Positions 1 to 8,145 of a stretch of 33,514 nt of DNA are shown piece by piece (position 1 is the first letter of the stretch; the number at the start of each line of letters is the position of its first letter). A program made the position numbers and the translations under genes. Under the pieces are notes generated by a model. It was not told the origin of the DNA. It did no database searches and saw only the letters and a list, made by a program, of their open reading frames with translations. Source of the DNA: Deltaproteobacteria bacterium GWA2_45_12 (GTDB lineage: Bacteria; UBA10199); the NCBI GenBank assembly GCA_001797365.1, contig MGPH01000013.1:30887-64400 (forward strand), in the 5' to 3' direction.

Positions 1-129
1 GGCTCCATGATTAAGAGCCGCCAAGGCCCGATCAAAACCACTGGGAGCAAAGGGGTCGCGAGCCACAGGGCGTTGCTGATCGAGTTGAATAGGCTGGTTG
101 TCGATTCCGGGCATATTTGGGTTTGTCAT
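1..129 (-). CDS. Unknown protein, N-terminal fragment (runs off left edge)
   Basis: The reading frame is open from ATG at 129-127 to the window edge, giving 43 codons (begins MTNPNMPGIDNQPIQL). An AAGGA Shine-Dalgarno-like site lies about 7 nt before this ATG, which supports the start. The visible part is polar and rich in Pro, Asn and Gln, with no signal peptide or membrane segment. The product is not recognised. Its style (short, disordered, Pro/Gln-rich start) resembles the two long unknown proteins further right in the window, but that is only an impression. Confidence 0.55.
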   Translation of the reverse strand, partial: MTNPNMPGIDNQPIQLDQQRPVARDPFAPSGFDRALAALNHGA

Positions 130-233
130 AAATCCATCCTTTTTTAAGAGCCGGGGCATCCGACTTCTTTAATCTTCTCAGAATTATTATCGTCACCCAT
201 CCCCCCCATAGTTGTGTTTTTTGATGTGTTTTT

Positions 234-536
234 TTATCTTTTAATTTCAGATGGTTGTGAGCTTTTTGCGGCCTCAACCATCCGTTTTTTGACCTCGAGC
301 AGGTATTTGATAAGGTCGGTGGTTAATTCGTAGGCTTGGAGAGCTTGGCGGATTTGTTTTTGTTTCCCCAGCCCTCCGCCGGCTTTACTTTTAAACATGC
401 GTTCTAAAGTCTCATAGCATGATTTAAAAGATTGGTTCAGTTGGGTAAAATCCTCGGTTTCAAGAAGTTTTTCCATGGTGGGGTACCCCATGGATTGTTT
501 GGGAGAAGGATTGGATTTAGGTTGTTGGGCGGCCAT
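234..536 (-). CDS. Small hypothetical helical protein (100 aa)
   Basis: A 100-residue ORF begins MAAQQPKSNPSPKQ. The first ~25 residues are polar and Pro/Ser-rich. The rest is strongly helical and amphipathic, with a KSCYETLERMF segment, a GGGLGKQKQ turn and a long C-terminal helix ending VKKRMVEAAKSSQPSEIKR. There is no signal peptide. A weak AAAGGT ribosome site lies ~9 nt upstream. It sits between the edge fragment and the FHA-PEGA gene, all on the minus strand, so the three could be co-transcribed with the FHA protein. The size and helical content would suit a small adaptor or chaperone, but no family is recognised. Confidence 0.6.
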   Translation of the reverse strand: MAAQQPKSNPSPKQSMGYPTMEKLLETEDFTQLNQSFKSCYETLERMFKSKAGGGLGKQKQIRQALQAYELTTDLIKYLLEVKKRMVEAAKSSQPSEIKR

Positions 537-630
537 AAACGGTTACCTTTGTAAAGGGTGATACCCGTTAAGGTAACGGAAATGAGGATTTGAGTCAACG
601 AAGCTTCAAAAAACAAATTGAACAAGAAAA

Positions 631-2868
631 TTAAAAAGCATCTTTTTTCAGTGTGACAAACACCGGAATAAAATCTCCCATTTGAACTGATTTTTTCACA
701 ATGGCCGGCCCAAAACCCTCTTTGTCAATTTCAATGCGATAGGTTCCAAATTCAACATCCGAAAGAATCACCGGTGTTTTTTGATCGACCTCTTGATGAT
801 TGACAACCACCCTGGCCCCACTGGGTTCGGATGAAATATAAATCACCGCTCCTGTTTTAATAATGCGCTGGAAGACCCGTTTGGCTTCACCAGCCAGCGG
901 GGTATGTGCCTTTGAATTGAGCATCACTTCGATAATGCGTGAAAGGGCGGCATTTTTATTTCCCTCGTCTATCTGTAGCTTTGCCAATCCAAGCTGCGAT
1001 TCATAATAAAAGTCTTTGCTCTTGATTGACTCTTCCCAATACGTTTTGGCTTTGGGTTTATCGGCCAACAAATAATAAACATGCCCCAGAAAATAATAAA
1101 TTTCGGCCTTTTCCTTAAGAGTGACATCCCCTTTAAGGGCTTCCACAAGTTCATTAAGCGCATGTGTGGCGTCACTTGTTTCCAAAAATTCCTTGGCCCG
1201 ATGAATATGCCGACCAGCCAAAGACGTGTCTAAAACAAAAGTTTCTTCATAGGGGACATTCACACGCACATCATAGGTTTCTTGTTTGTCAAAAAAGCCT
1301 TCCAATACAAATTTCATCGAATGGTTTCCCAGGGGCAAATCACCTTCAAACGGAGTGACTCCCATTTTCTGGCCATCTACAAACAAGGTGGCTCCCGGGG
1401 GCTGGGTCTTTATTTGGGCTGGGAAAAACTGGAGTGCCTTGTCATCCACTGAAATCTCAAGCGAACGGTTTTCGGCGTTCAAATCATATTCACGATGATA
1501 GCGCACTTCATAAACGGGCTTGGATGATGCCCCAAGGCGTACCGGCAATTTAAGTTCAACCTGATAATGCCCAAAGGGGATATAAAGGGGTTTTCCATAA
1601 ACAATGTCATCAAGTCTTACAGGGTTTGCATGGGCCTTGTCATAGGCATAATAACCTTCCAGATAAAACTGCACATCACGGGGAAGTTTTAAAATACGCA
1701 GCATACCGATTTCGGCATCAAAATTGATCGAAAAAACCTCCCTGCGCGCATCGGCCTTAAAAACGGTTTTTTGCTGATATTTGTCGCGAATGTCTTTTAA
1801 GTCGTATTCCGCCACCACTTCATATTCACGCCCTTGTTCAACATCCACGGGCACTTTAAGTGGCGCATAACCCAAGGCGCGCCCATCCATACGGATAAAG
1901 GCCGGCATGGGTTTTGTCTGAATATCCAAAAAAGCATGAAAGATTTCGGAAGTGGGAGTGGGTATCGATGTTTTCGGCTGGATGGTTTCCACAGGAACAG
2001 GAGTTCCAGGTTTTTCCTCTACAGTAGGAACAGGCTCCTGTTTTTCTTCCTGGTCTTGGTCAAGAAGGGCTTCATCAATAACTTCATCTATGGATTCTTC
2101 GCTATCTTCGATTGTGACTTCTTGAGATTTTTGTAAAGAATGACTTTTGTTGAAATAATAAAAAACAAGCCCGGCCACTCCGCTTAACAAGCACACTGCA
2201 ATGAAAATAAAACCCAGTCGTTTGCCAACCCTTCCCTCTTCTGCAGCAATTTCGCCCACAGGGACGGGCAATTGTTTATTTTCAGCATCTGTTTCAGGCC
2301 CTTCTTTTACAGGTTCGTCAAAAACCCCCTTCGATTCTTCGGCCGGCTCTGTCTCTTTGGGATTCTCCTGTTTTTCTATTTCAGGGCTTTGGGGGGAAGA
2401 AGCCGCCACAAAAGTTTCAACCGAGCTTTTTTTATTTTTTTGTGAAACCAAATCCTGGGGCGTTATGGCCTTCAAGGCCAGGCGAAGACTGTAAATACCC
2501 AACCCGATTTCATCACAATGGGCCAGCTTGTGATCGGTGTCTTTTTTTATTTTTTTACCATTAAGTAAAGTGCCGTTACGGCTACCCAAATCTTGGATGG
2601 TGATACCTGCTTCATCCACAACAATTTTCGCATGCATGCGTGAAAGCGAGGTGTCATCCAGATGAATTTGTACCCTCCCCTTGGCCCGACCCAGAACCTG
2701 CTCCCCTTTTTTCAGGGCCAGAACCATACCCTCCTGAGGGCCGGCAACAACTTCCAGGCGCGGGTAGGCTACGTCACTTGGTTTTTGAAATAAGTTCAAT
2801 TTTTCTGGCGAAATCAGTTCCTCTTCTCCCACAGGAACATCGCCGGTTTTTTCTGGATTATCGGGCAT
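631..2868 (-). CDS. FHA - transmembrane - PEGA/TPR membrane protein (745 aa)
   Basis: Domains in order: a cytoplasmic FHA domain (about residues 36-132, with the phosphothreonine-binding signatures VLGRAKG, SLSRMHA and DLGSRNGTLLNGKKI); an acidic Glu/Pro linker; one transmembrane helix (about 218-238); an Asp/Glu-rich stretch; a PEGA-like segment (about 315-345); a clear PEGA domain (about 485-525, QPPGATLFVDGQKMGVTPF); TPR-like helices (about 550-650); and a final PEGA domain (about 672-715, SSEPSGARVVVNHQEV). FHA domains bind phosphothreonine peptides, and PEGA domains are extracytoplasmic beta modules. The protein therefore probably links a Ser/Thr-kinase signal inside to the envelope outside (inference). 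No kinase gene is in the window. The double-FHA gene at 5410 and the secreted TPR genes nearby suggest one functional cluster. The start ATG at 2868 has no evident Shine-Dalgarno site. Confidence 0.88.
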   Translation of the reverse strand: MPDNPEKTGDVPVGEEELISPEKLNLFQKPSDVAYPRLEVVAGPQEGMVLALKKGEQVLGRAKGRVQIHLDDTSLSRMHAKIVVDEAGITIQDLGSRNGTLLNGKKIKKDTDHKLAHCDEIGLGIYSLRLALKAITPQDLVSQKNKKSSVETFVAASSPQSPEIEKQENPKETEPAEESKGVFDEPVKEGPETDAENKQLPVPVGEIAAEEGRVGKRLGFIFIAVCLLSGVAGLVFYYFNKSHSLQKSQEVTIEDSEESIDEVIDEALLDQDQEEKQEPVPTVEEKPGTPVPVETIQPKTSIPTPTSEIFHAFLDIQTKPMPAFIRMDGRALGYAPLKVPVDVEQGREYEVVAEYDLKDIRDKYQQKTVFKADARREVFSINFDAEIGMLRILKLPRDVQFYLEGYYAYDKAHANPVRLDDIVYGKPLYIPFGHYQVELKLPVRLGASSKPVYEVRYHREYDLNAENRSLEISVDDKALQFFPAQIKTQPPGATLFVDGQKMGVTPFEGDLPLGNHSMKFVLEGFFDKQETYDVRVNVPYEETFVLDTSLAGRHIHRAKEFLETSDATHALNELVEALKGDVTLKEKAEIYYFLGHVYYLLADKPKAKTYWEESIKSKDFYYESQLGLAKLQIDEGNKNAALSRIIEVMLNSKAHTPLAGEAKRVFQRIIKTGAVIYISSEPSGARVVVNHQEVDQKTPVILSDVEFGTYRIEIDKEGFGPAIVKKSVQMGDFIPVFVTLKKDAF

Positions 2869-2877
2869 ACTTTAATG

Positions 2878-2936
2878 GCTCGTCGCTCGAGGACTCGTGA
2901 ACCCGTATAACGAGCGACGAGCTTACGAGTCCTCGA
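2878..2936. repeat. Interlaced inverted repeats (A-B-A'-B'), intergenic
   Basis: Two 12-bp words, GCTCGTCGCTCG (2878-2889) and TCGAGGACTCGT (2887-2898), overlap by 3 bp. Their reverse complements follow in the same order: CGAGCGACGAGC (2911-2922) and ACGAGTCCTCGA (2925-2936). All matches are perfect. The order A-B-A'-B' means the two stems cannot nest: as RNA it could form a pseudoknot or two alternative hairpins. It lies between the divergent genes at 2868 and 3006. Confidence 0.8.
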
Positions 2937-2991
2937 TCTTGGCCCCCCACAAACAACTAGATTAAATAGTAGTATTTATTTCTGCAACATT

Positions 2992-2997
2992 TATAAT
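2992..2997 (+). promoter_or_regulatory. Candidate -10 box of the 3006 gene
   Basis: A perfect TATAAT lies only 8 nt before the ATG at 3006. Transcription would then start within about 2-4 nt of the start codon, giving an almost leaderless mRNA. No convincing -35 box is seen 16-18 bp upstream, so this is a weak call. Confidence 0.35.
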
Positions 2998-3005
2998 TAG
3001 TTACG

Positions 3006-4112
3006 ATGAAATTGTTCCTTTTTTGCATGATTTGTATTTTTTTGCTTACAGGCCATGGGAAGATGGTTTTTGCTTCTTGTTTGACCCCACCCCCGTCTTT
3101 GGTCATGGACGAACAAATGATCGGGTGGCTTAAAACCCAAACCAAAAAATCGAAAACACGCATCGCTCTTTTCCCTTTTGAAGACCGAAGCCAAATAGAA
3201 CCCGACCTGGCTCTTGGTTCGGGCTTTGCCATTGTTCTTTACGATTTTCTTAAAAAGACCAATGAGACAGGGATCTATCATCCTTTTGTCATGTTACACT
3301 CCACCCGCTCGAATAATCTTACAAATGCCGACTTGTTTGATGATGAAAAAATCCTGCAAGCGGCCAGCTCTATCGAAGCCAGCCATGCCGTTTTGGGCCT
3401 CTTCCAACGCCAGCCCGACGGGACACTGCGCTATTTTATTAAAATAATGGAGGTCGCCTCAAAAAAACAATTAGGCACAACCATTGAAGAATTCACCGAT
3501 CAGGGAGACCGATTTTTTGCAAGCATCGGCGAGGCCAGCTCTCAAATTCTTAAAACAATTTCTGGCAGCAAAATCAGTACCGATTTTTTAAGAAATAGTG
3601 TGGCCAAAAGCCCAAGTTATGAAGCTTATCGTTATTATTTAAAAGGTATGCTTGAAAGCAGTTCTTACAATGCGACACGTCTGGAAGTGGCCAAGGCCTG
3701 GTTTGAAAAAGCCACGAGCCTTTCTTATGGCTTTAAAAGTGCCTTCCATGAAAAAGCACGAACCCTTTTTATGCTGGCCATTATCCAAAAAATAATGGGA
3801 CAAGATTCATCGGCCAGTATTGGAGAAGCGGCTTTTTTGTTGAAGGAATATCCCCTTGAATCAGAAAAAAAGACAAAAAACGGGGAGGTTTTATCATCCT
3901 CTATTGGCACAGAGCGCTGGCTTAAATCCCATTTGGCCTTTGTTTCAGGAATGAACCTTGTAAAGGCAAACCAGCAAGGTCAGGCCCAAAAAGAACTGGG
4001 AATCGCAATATCCCTTGTTCCTGAAGATGGGTTGGCCCAGCTGGCCCTCTCACGCCTTGGGAAAACAGGTGATGCAAACCTCGTTTCACAACTGAACCCT
4101 TGTAATTTATAA
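3006..4112 (+). CDS. Exported protein, TolB/CsgG-like N-terminus with TPR-like C-terminus (368 aa)
   Basis: It begins with a hydrophobic export signal (MKLFLFCMICIFLLTGHGKMVFAS). A stretch at about residues 52-82 (RIALFPFEDRS ... LGSGFAIVLYDFL) has the pattern of TolB/CsgG/FlgO-type N-terminal alpha/beta domains, where 'ALFPFEDRS' is a beta strand followed by a loop. The second half (about 200-360) is alpha-helical, with TPR-like repeats including 'YRYYLKGMLESSSYNATRLEVAKAWFEKA' broken over two helices. The gene is followed after only 3 bp by the TPR gene at 4116, so the two form an operon. The role is probably periplasmic scaffolding within the FHA/PEGA cluster. Exact function is unknown. 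Confidence 0.75.
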   Translation: MKLFLFCMICIFLLTGHGKMVFASCLTPPPSLVMDEQMIGWLKTQTKKSKTRIALFPFEDRSQIEPDLALGSGFAIVLYDFLKKTNETGIYHPFVMLHSTRSNNLTNADLFDDEKILQAASSIEASHAVLGLFQRQPDGTLRYFIKIMEVASKKQLGTTIEEFTDQGDRFFASIGEASSQILKTISGSKISTDFLRNSVAKSPSYEAYRYYLKGMLESSSYNATRLEVAKAWFEKATSLSYGFKSAFHEKARTLFMLAIIQKIMGQDSSASIGEAAFLLKEYPLESEKKTKNGEVLSSSIGTERWLKSHLAFVSGMNLVKANQQGQAQKELGIAISLVPEDGLAQLALSRLGKTGDANLVSQLNPCNL

Positions 4113-4115
4113 ATT

Positions 4116-5369
4116 ATGAAAAAAACTTTTTTTCCAAAATTAATCCTGGTTCTTCTGACTGTTCTTGCAATGGTCCCCTCTTCGGCCGAGGCCAAAAAGA
4201 AAAAATTCGATAAACCCTCCAGCCGTGCGGTCTACCACAACAATCAGGGGGTTACTGCCATGTATGAAGGTAATTTCGATCGTGCCGTCTTTGAATTAAA
4301 AACAGCCGTCGAGCTTGAGCCAAAATATTTGGAAGGCTGGAACAACCTGGGCTTGGCCTACAAATACAAGGGGCGTTACGAGGATGCAATCAATGCCCTC
4401 CAAAAAGCCATTGAAATGGATAAAAAATATGCCTCACCTTACAATCATTTGGGGGCCATCTATTACGACCAAAAACGGTATGATGAAGCGCTCAAACAAT
4501 TTGAGATGGCCATCAAATACAATAAAAAGTTTGCCGATGCTTATTATAACCGTGCGCTCACTTATGTGGCCATGTCTTACACTAAAAATACAGAAGCCCT
4601 TAATTCTGCCACCAGCGACTTGAAACAGGCCACCGACCTCAACCCCGATCATCCTTACGCCCATAACGAACTGGCAAAAATTTATCAGCGTAAAGGTGAA
4701 TTCGAATTGGCCATTATCCGCTACAAGCTGGCGCTGGAAATCAATCCAAACTTGACTGAAAGCTGGAACAACTTGGCGACTCTCTATAACCAGACAGGAC
4801 AACCCTTAAAGGCCCAGGAAGCCCTCAATCATGCCCTAAGAAAAGAACCGAATTCTGCCCACACACACATGAATCTGGGAATTTCCTATCTTAAGGAAAA
4901 AAATTATCCGCTGGCTCTTCGGGAGTTTGACACGGTCATTAGAAGCACACCCACCAATGAAATGGCCTATTTTAATGTAGGGTTTGTTCATTATCAAATG
5001 GGGTTGGATGCCAAAAATAATGGAATGGTTGATAAAGCCAAAACCGAACTGGAAGAAGCCATCAAAGCCTTTATTTCCGCCTTTAAGCTCAAACCAAATT
5101 TTGGTGATGCCGCCTACAATGCCGCCTATGCCTACCAAACCTTAAATGACATCCCCAATGCCATTGTCTGGTTTGAAAAAGCACTCCAGGCCCAGCCCGA
5201 TAATATACGCGCCAGTTATGGTCTTGGGAGTGTTTACGAAGCTCAAGGCGACATGCCCAAGGCAAAAAAATATTATTGCGATTTTTTGAAAGTCGGTAAA
5301 ACCACCGAACTGCAAGTGGATGTAAAACGTATTGAGCAGGTGGTTTCCCAGGCAGGGGGATGCAAGTAG
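4116..5369 (+). CDS. Exported multi-TPR protein (417 aa)
   Basis: A signal peptide (MKKTFFPKLILVLLTVLAMVPSSAEA) is followed by about ten tetratricopeptide repeats filling residues 38-415. Examples are the repeats starting YHNNQGVTAMYEGNFDRAV, GWNNLGLAYKYKGRYEDAI and SPYNHLGAIYYDQKRYDEAL, with the usual W/G/Y/A/P spacing. TPR solenoids bind peptides, so this is most likely a periplasmic scaffold or assembly factor working with the gene just upstream. The stop codon TAG is not native-looking: it falls inside the GTAGGGG start of a palindromic repeat (5366-5391), so the original C-terminus may have been trimmed or replaced when the repeat arrived. Confidence 0.85.
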   Translation: MKKTFFPKLILVLLTVLAMVPSSAEAKKKKFDKPSSRAVYHNNQGVTAMYEGNFDRAVFELKTAVELEPKYLEGWNNLGLAYKYKGRYEDAINALQKAIEMDKKYASPYNHLGAIYYDQKRYDEALKQFEMAIKYNKKFADAYYNRALTYVAMSYTKNTEALNSATSDLKQATDLNPDHPYAHNELAKIYQRKGEFELAIIRYKLALEINPNLTESWNNLATLYNQTGQPLKAQEALNHALRKEPNSAHTHMNLGISYLKEKNYPLALREFDTVIRSTPTNEMAYFNVGFVHYQMGLDAKNNGMVDKAKTELEEAIKAFISAFKLKPNFGDAAYNAAYAYQTLNDIPNAIVWFEKALQAQPDNIRASYGLGSVYEAQGDMPKAKKYYCDFLKVGKTTELQVDVKRIEQVVSQAGGCK

Positions 5370-5391
5370 GGGCCAACCTTGTGTTGGCCCG
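5366..5391. repeat. GTAGGG-type palindrome supplying a stop codon
   Basis: GTAGG followed by an 8-bp hairpin, GGGCCAAC (5370-5377) / GTTGGCCC (5383-5390), with loop CTTGT. The TAG at 5367-5369 is the stop of the TPR gene. It is a close relative of the element at 11211-11236, which has the same layout and loop but the stem GGACCATC/GATGGCCC. The A-T pair is flipped to T-A in the stem, a compensatory change. Confidence 0.8.
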
Positions 5392-5409
5392 ATATTAATC
5401 CAAAAATCA

Positions 5410-6471
5410 ATGCTCCAATTTAAAATCACAAACAGGAAAACAGGCGACGAAAAAAGTTTTAAGACACAAAAGGATTCCGTCATTGTGGGCCGTACAAAAG
5501 AATGCGATATCGTTCTTGATTCAAAATCGGTTTCGCGCAAGCACACCGAGATTCTCCGCATTGAGAATGATTTTTTTCTGGTTGATCTTGAAAGTGGCAA
5601 TGGCACTTTTCTAAACGGCAAATTGCTCAAACCTCTTGAAAAAACACCTCTTCAAAACAAGGATTCCATTCGTATTGAGGAATTTGAAATCATTCCCGTT
5701 CTGCCCCGGACAGAAAAAGTATTTTCAGAAGAAAATACGGACTCCGGCATCATCGAAATCAAGATGATTAAAAAAGTTCTCAATGCCATTGACACGGGCC
5801 AAAACCCAAGCCTGGAAATAATCAAGGGGCCCCACGAAGGAAGAAAAGCTTTTTTGGATGATCCTATTGACGAACTGTTCATTGGTCGCGACCCTGCGTG
5901 TCATCTTTCGATCGAATCAGATGTCATCAGCCGCAGACACGCCGTCATTCGAAAAAAATGGGGAGGGGTCACCATTACCGATCTTCAAAGCAAAAACGGG
6001 ATGATCATTCACGACAAAAAAGTCAAAGAATACACCCTTAAGGACGGCGACATTATTACTTTGGGGAACATCCAGATTTTATACCGCAACCCCCAGGAAA
6101 TTGATGTGGAAGGCCTAAGTAAACAGGTTGAAGAAAAATTAAAAACAGCCGCCCAGGAAGAAACACCTTCTTTATCCCCTAACCCAGAATCTGGGCCCGA
6201 GCCAAAATCCATTTCCGAACCCGCTTCCGAACAAGCCAAAGCATCCCTTGCCAAAAACGAACCTGAAAGCAAATCTGAACCGGCTGCCGAGGCTTCCAAA
6301 ACAGATACGGTGGACCAGATTCTCCGGGAAGTTGAAACATCACAGCCGCTTCCTCCAAAAACAATAAAAAGAAAAAGTTTAAACCTTTCTGCTTTCGAGA
6401 TTTTTTTAATTGGCGTAGGAATTCTCACTTTAGTAGGTGCCATCCTTGCCATCTATGGTTTGTTGTTTTAG
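5410..6471 (+). CDS. Double-FHA, C-terminally anchored membrane protein (353 aa)
   Basis: Two FHA domains in tandem: residues about 5-95 (VIVGRTKECDIVLD, SVSRKHTEI, LESGNGTFLNGK) and about 135-228 (LFIGRDPACHLSIES, VISRRHAVI, LQSKNGMIIHDKKV). A Pro/Glu/Ser-rich linker (about 240-310) and a single hydrophobic C-terminal helix (LSAFEIFLIGVGILTLVGAI and on) follow. The FHA domains would face the cytoplasm with the tail in the inner membrane. The start is taken at ATG 5410, because the longer frame starting at TTG 5332 would run back through the palindrome and overlap the TPR gene. Its partner is probably the FHA-PEGA protein on the opposite strand, both reading phosphothreonine signals. No kinase or phosphatase is in the window. 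Confidence 0.87.
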   Translation: MLQFKITNRKTGDEKSFKTQKDSVIVGRTKECDIVLDSKSVSRKHTEILRIENDFFLVDLESGNGTFLNGKLLKPLEKTPLQNKDSIRIEEFEIIPVLPRTEKVFSEENTDSGIIEIKMIKKVLNAIDTGQNPSLEIIKGPHEGRKAFLDDPIDELFIGRDPACHLSIESDVISRRHAVIRKKWGGVTITDLQSKNGMIIHDKKVKEYTLKDGDIITLGNIQILYRNPQEIDVEGLSKQVEEKLKTAAQEETPSLSPNPESGPEPKSISEPASEQAKASLAKNEPESKSEPAAEASKTDTVDQILREVETSQPLPPKTIKRKSLNLSAFEIFLIGVGILTLVGAILAIYGLLF

Positions 6472-6489
6472 GATTTATTAAAATATCCT

Positions 6490-7335
6490 ATGCCCATTAA
6501 TATCCACAAGCGACATCATAAAATGGTTGGTGACAACAAACGGACCCCGCTCATTGTCAAAGCCATTCAACAAAAAATAAAAAAAGGGGACGTGATCTTT
6601 GAAATCGGCTGTGGAACAGGAATTTTGACCTTGGAAGCCCTTAAAGCAGGTGCAGGCCTTGTGTATGCCTGCGATATTGATCCGGAAGCTGTCCGGGCAG
6701 CCAAAGCCCTGATCAAAAAAGAAGGGTTTGAAAAAAAGGTCGTTTTTTTTACAGGTCTTTCCTCCGACATGGAGCTTCCCCGGAAAATAGATGGCATTAT
6801 CGCTGAAACCATCGGCAGCATAGGCTTAAATGAAAACATCCTCCCCTATGTATGCGACGCACGAAAAAAGTGGCTCAAAAAAAATGGCTTCATCATCCCC
6901 CAAAATCTGAAAATTTTTCTGGCCCCTGTTAGTTTCTCAAAAAAAATCCCATCGAACAAAAATAACGAATACGATTTCATGACCGGCTTGGTGGAACCCT
7001 CACAAATCTTAGCCAAGGAAAAACTCTATGGTGACATTTCTTTTTTAAAAAACGAGTACTATGGTTATGATGCGGAAATGGATTTTACAATCACACGCCC
7101 AGGAAATTTGGACGGTTTTTGTGGATGGATCGAAGTCGCATGGGACGCCAACAACATCACGCATACCTCTCCTTTTCATCCATTCACCCACTGGAAGCAA
7201 ACCCTTTTACCGCTGGCAAAAAGCGCCCCCGTAAAAGTGGGGCAAAAAGTGGCTTTTCGTTTGATTATTGGCCCCAAGGATGAAATTTTTTCAACCGAAA
7301 CTCTTGTGGAATGGGGATACAAAATTTGTATATGA
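6490..7335 (+). CDS. PRMT-type protein arginine methyltransferase-like enzyme (281 aa)
   Basis: A class I SAM-dependent methyltransferase fold with PRMT hallmarks: an N-terminal HHKMVGDNKRT segment resembling the PRMT 'M-D-R' helix; motif I VIFEIGCGTGIL (residues about 35-46); the acidic post-I residue in YACDID; a double-E loop AETIGSIGLNEN with Glu at about 106 and 115; and a THW loop, PFTHWKQTLLPL (Thr-His-Trp at about 233-235), in the C-terminal barrel part. The double-E plus THW combination is diagnostic of protein arginine methyltransferases, which are common in eukaryotes and rare in bacteria. It overlaps the next gene by 4 bp (ATGA), so the two are translationally coupled. The substrate is unknown; RG-rich Rho is a candidate (inference). 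It could alternatively methylate a small molecule. Confidence 0.85.
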   Translation: MPINIHKRHHKMVGDNKRTPLIVKAIQQKIKKGDVIFEIGCGTGILTLEALKAGAGLVYACDIDPEAVRAAKALIKKEGFEKKVVFFTGLSSDMELPRKIDGIIAETIGSIGLNENILPYVCDARKKWLKKNGFIIPQNLKIFLAPVSFSKKIPSNKNNEYDFMTGLVEPSQILAKEKLYGDISFLKNEYYGYDAEMDFTITRPGNLDGFCGWIEVAWDANNITHTSPFHPFTHWKQTLLPLAKSAPVKVGQKVAFRLIIGPKDEIFSTETLVEWGYKICI

Positions 7336-8093
7336 GATTTGTTTCTTCTCCCAAACAAATATCTTTGCTTCTTTTTTTGATTCTTTCCCTATCACAAACC
7401 GCTTCAGCCCATCATTGGCAAAATGTGGACAAGGGCCTTGGCTACACCGTCATCCAGCCGGCTTCGAACGACGAAGGAAAATTAAGTCTTCATGCATTCA
7501 AGATCGATCTGAAATATTTTGATCTTAAGCCCCTCTTTTCCTCATCGTTATCCACTCGATTACCCATCAAGCAGATGGTTTTACAAACCCGGGCCAAAGT
7601 GGGCGCCAATGCCAATTTTTTTGATGGTACTAACCAGCCTTTGGGTTTGATTATTGACAACAGGAAAATCGTCAACCCTTTCAAAAAAATTTCATGGTGG
7701 GGTATTTTTTTGATTGAAAACAAAATTCCTGCCATTGTTCATGCCCATGCCTTCAGACAAAATCCCGCTATCACAACAGCCATACAAGCAGGCCCCCGCC
7801 TGGTGATTAACGGGGCTATTCCCCGCCTTAAACCCGATTTAAGCAGGCACACGGCCTTTGGCATACAAAAAAACAATCATGTCATTTTGGTTGTAAGCCA
7901 GGAACCCATTGAGATTACCGAGCTGGCGCGCATCATGGCGAAACCCGAAAAAGAAGGAGGGCTTGGATGTGTGAACGCCCTTAATTTGGATGGCGGAAGC
8001 TCAAGTCAAATTTACTCCAAGATTGGTTCGTTTGAGTTGGATATCCCCAGTTATGTGGGAGTGCCGGTGGGGTTGGGGGTGTTTCGACGGTAG
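7332..8093 (+). CDS. Exported NAGPA-domain (phosphodiester glycosidase-like) protein (253 aa)
   Basis: Start chosen at ATG 7332, which overlaps the previous stop as ATGA and begins the signal peptide MRFVSSPKQISLLLFLIL...ASA. The mature part carries the NAGPA/DUF2233 pattern: VGANANFFDGTNQPLGLII, then TTAIQAGPRLVING, RHTAFGIQ, and the C-terminal NLDGGSSSQIY signature. The family includes the uncovering enzyme of mannose-6-phosphate tags. In bacteria it is linked to exopolysaccharide or phosphodiester-glycan turnover, so a periplasmic phosphodiester glycosidase is likely. The stop TAG at 8091-8093 belongs to a palindromic repeat that separates this gene from the convergent rho. Confidence 0.85.
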   Translation: MRFVSSPKQISLLLFLILSLSQTASAHHWQNVDKGLGYTVIQPASNDEGKLSLHAFKIDLKYFDLKPLFSSSLSTRLPIKQMVLQTRAKVGANANFFDGTNQPLGLIIDNRKIVNPFKKISWWGIFLIENKIPAIVHAHAFRQNPAITTAIQAGPRLVINGAIPRLKPDLSRHTAFGIQKNNHVILVVSQEPIEITELARIMAKPEKEGGLGCVNALNLDGGSSSQIYSKIGSFELDIPSYVGVPVGLGVFRR

Positions 8094-8143
8094 GGGCCCT
8101 GCTTGCTGGGCCCTTAATTGGGCGCACCAAGGAGCGCCCCTAC
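8090..8143. repeat. GTAGGGGC...GCCCCTAC double-hairpin element between convergent genes
   Basis: It starts GTAGGGGCCC and ends GGGCGC...GCGCCCCTAC. Two hairpins are visible: GGGCCC tgcttgct GGGCCC, then GGGCGC accaagga GCGCCC. Its first TAG is the stop codon of the NAGPA gene. Its end is 2 bp from the rho stop codon, so it fills the entire space between the two convergent genes. It could act as a bidirectional terminator, although neither strand has a clear U-tract. Confidence 0.75.
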
Positions 8144-8145
8144 AA

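Noticed and set aside
1834-2494. Plus-strand frames of ~100 aa opposite the FHA-PEGA gene
   Set aside because: Low-complexity, Phe/Ser-rich reverse readings of the acidic linker; the minus-strand gene has clear domains.
5332-5409. Longer start (TTG 5332) for the double-FHA gene
   Set aside because: It would translate through the intergenic palindrome and overlap the TPR gene; the FHA domain begins directly after ATG 5410.
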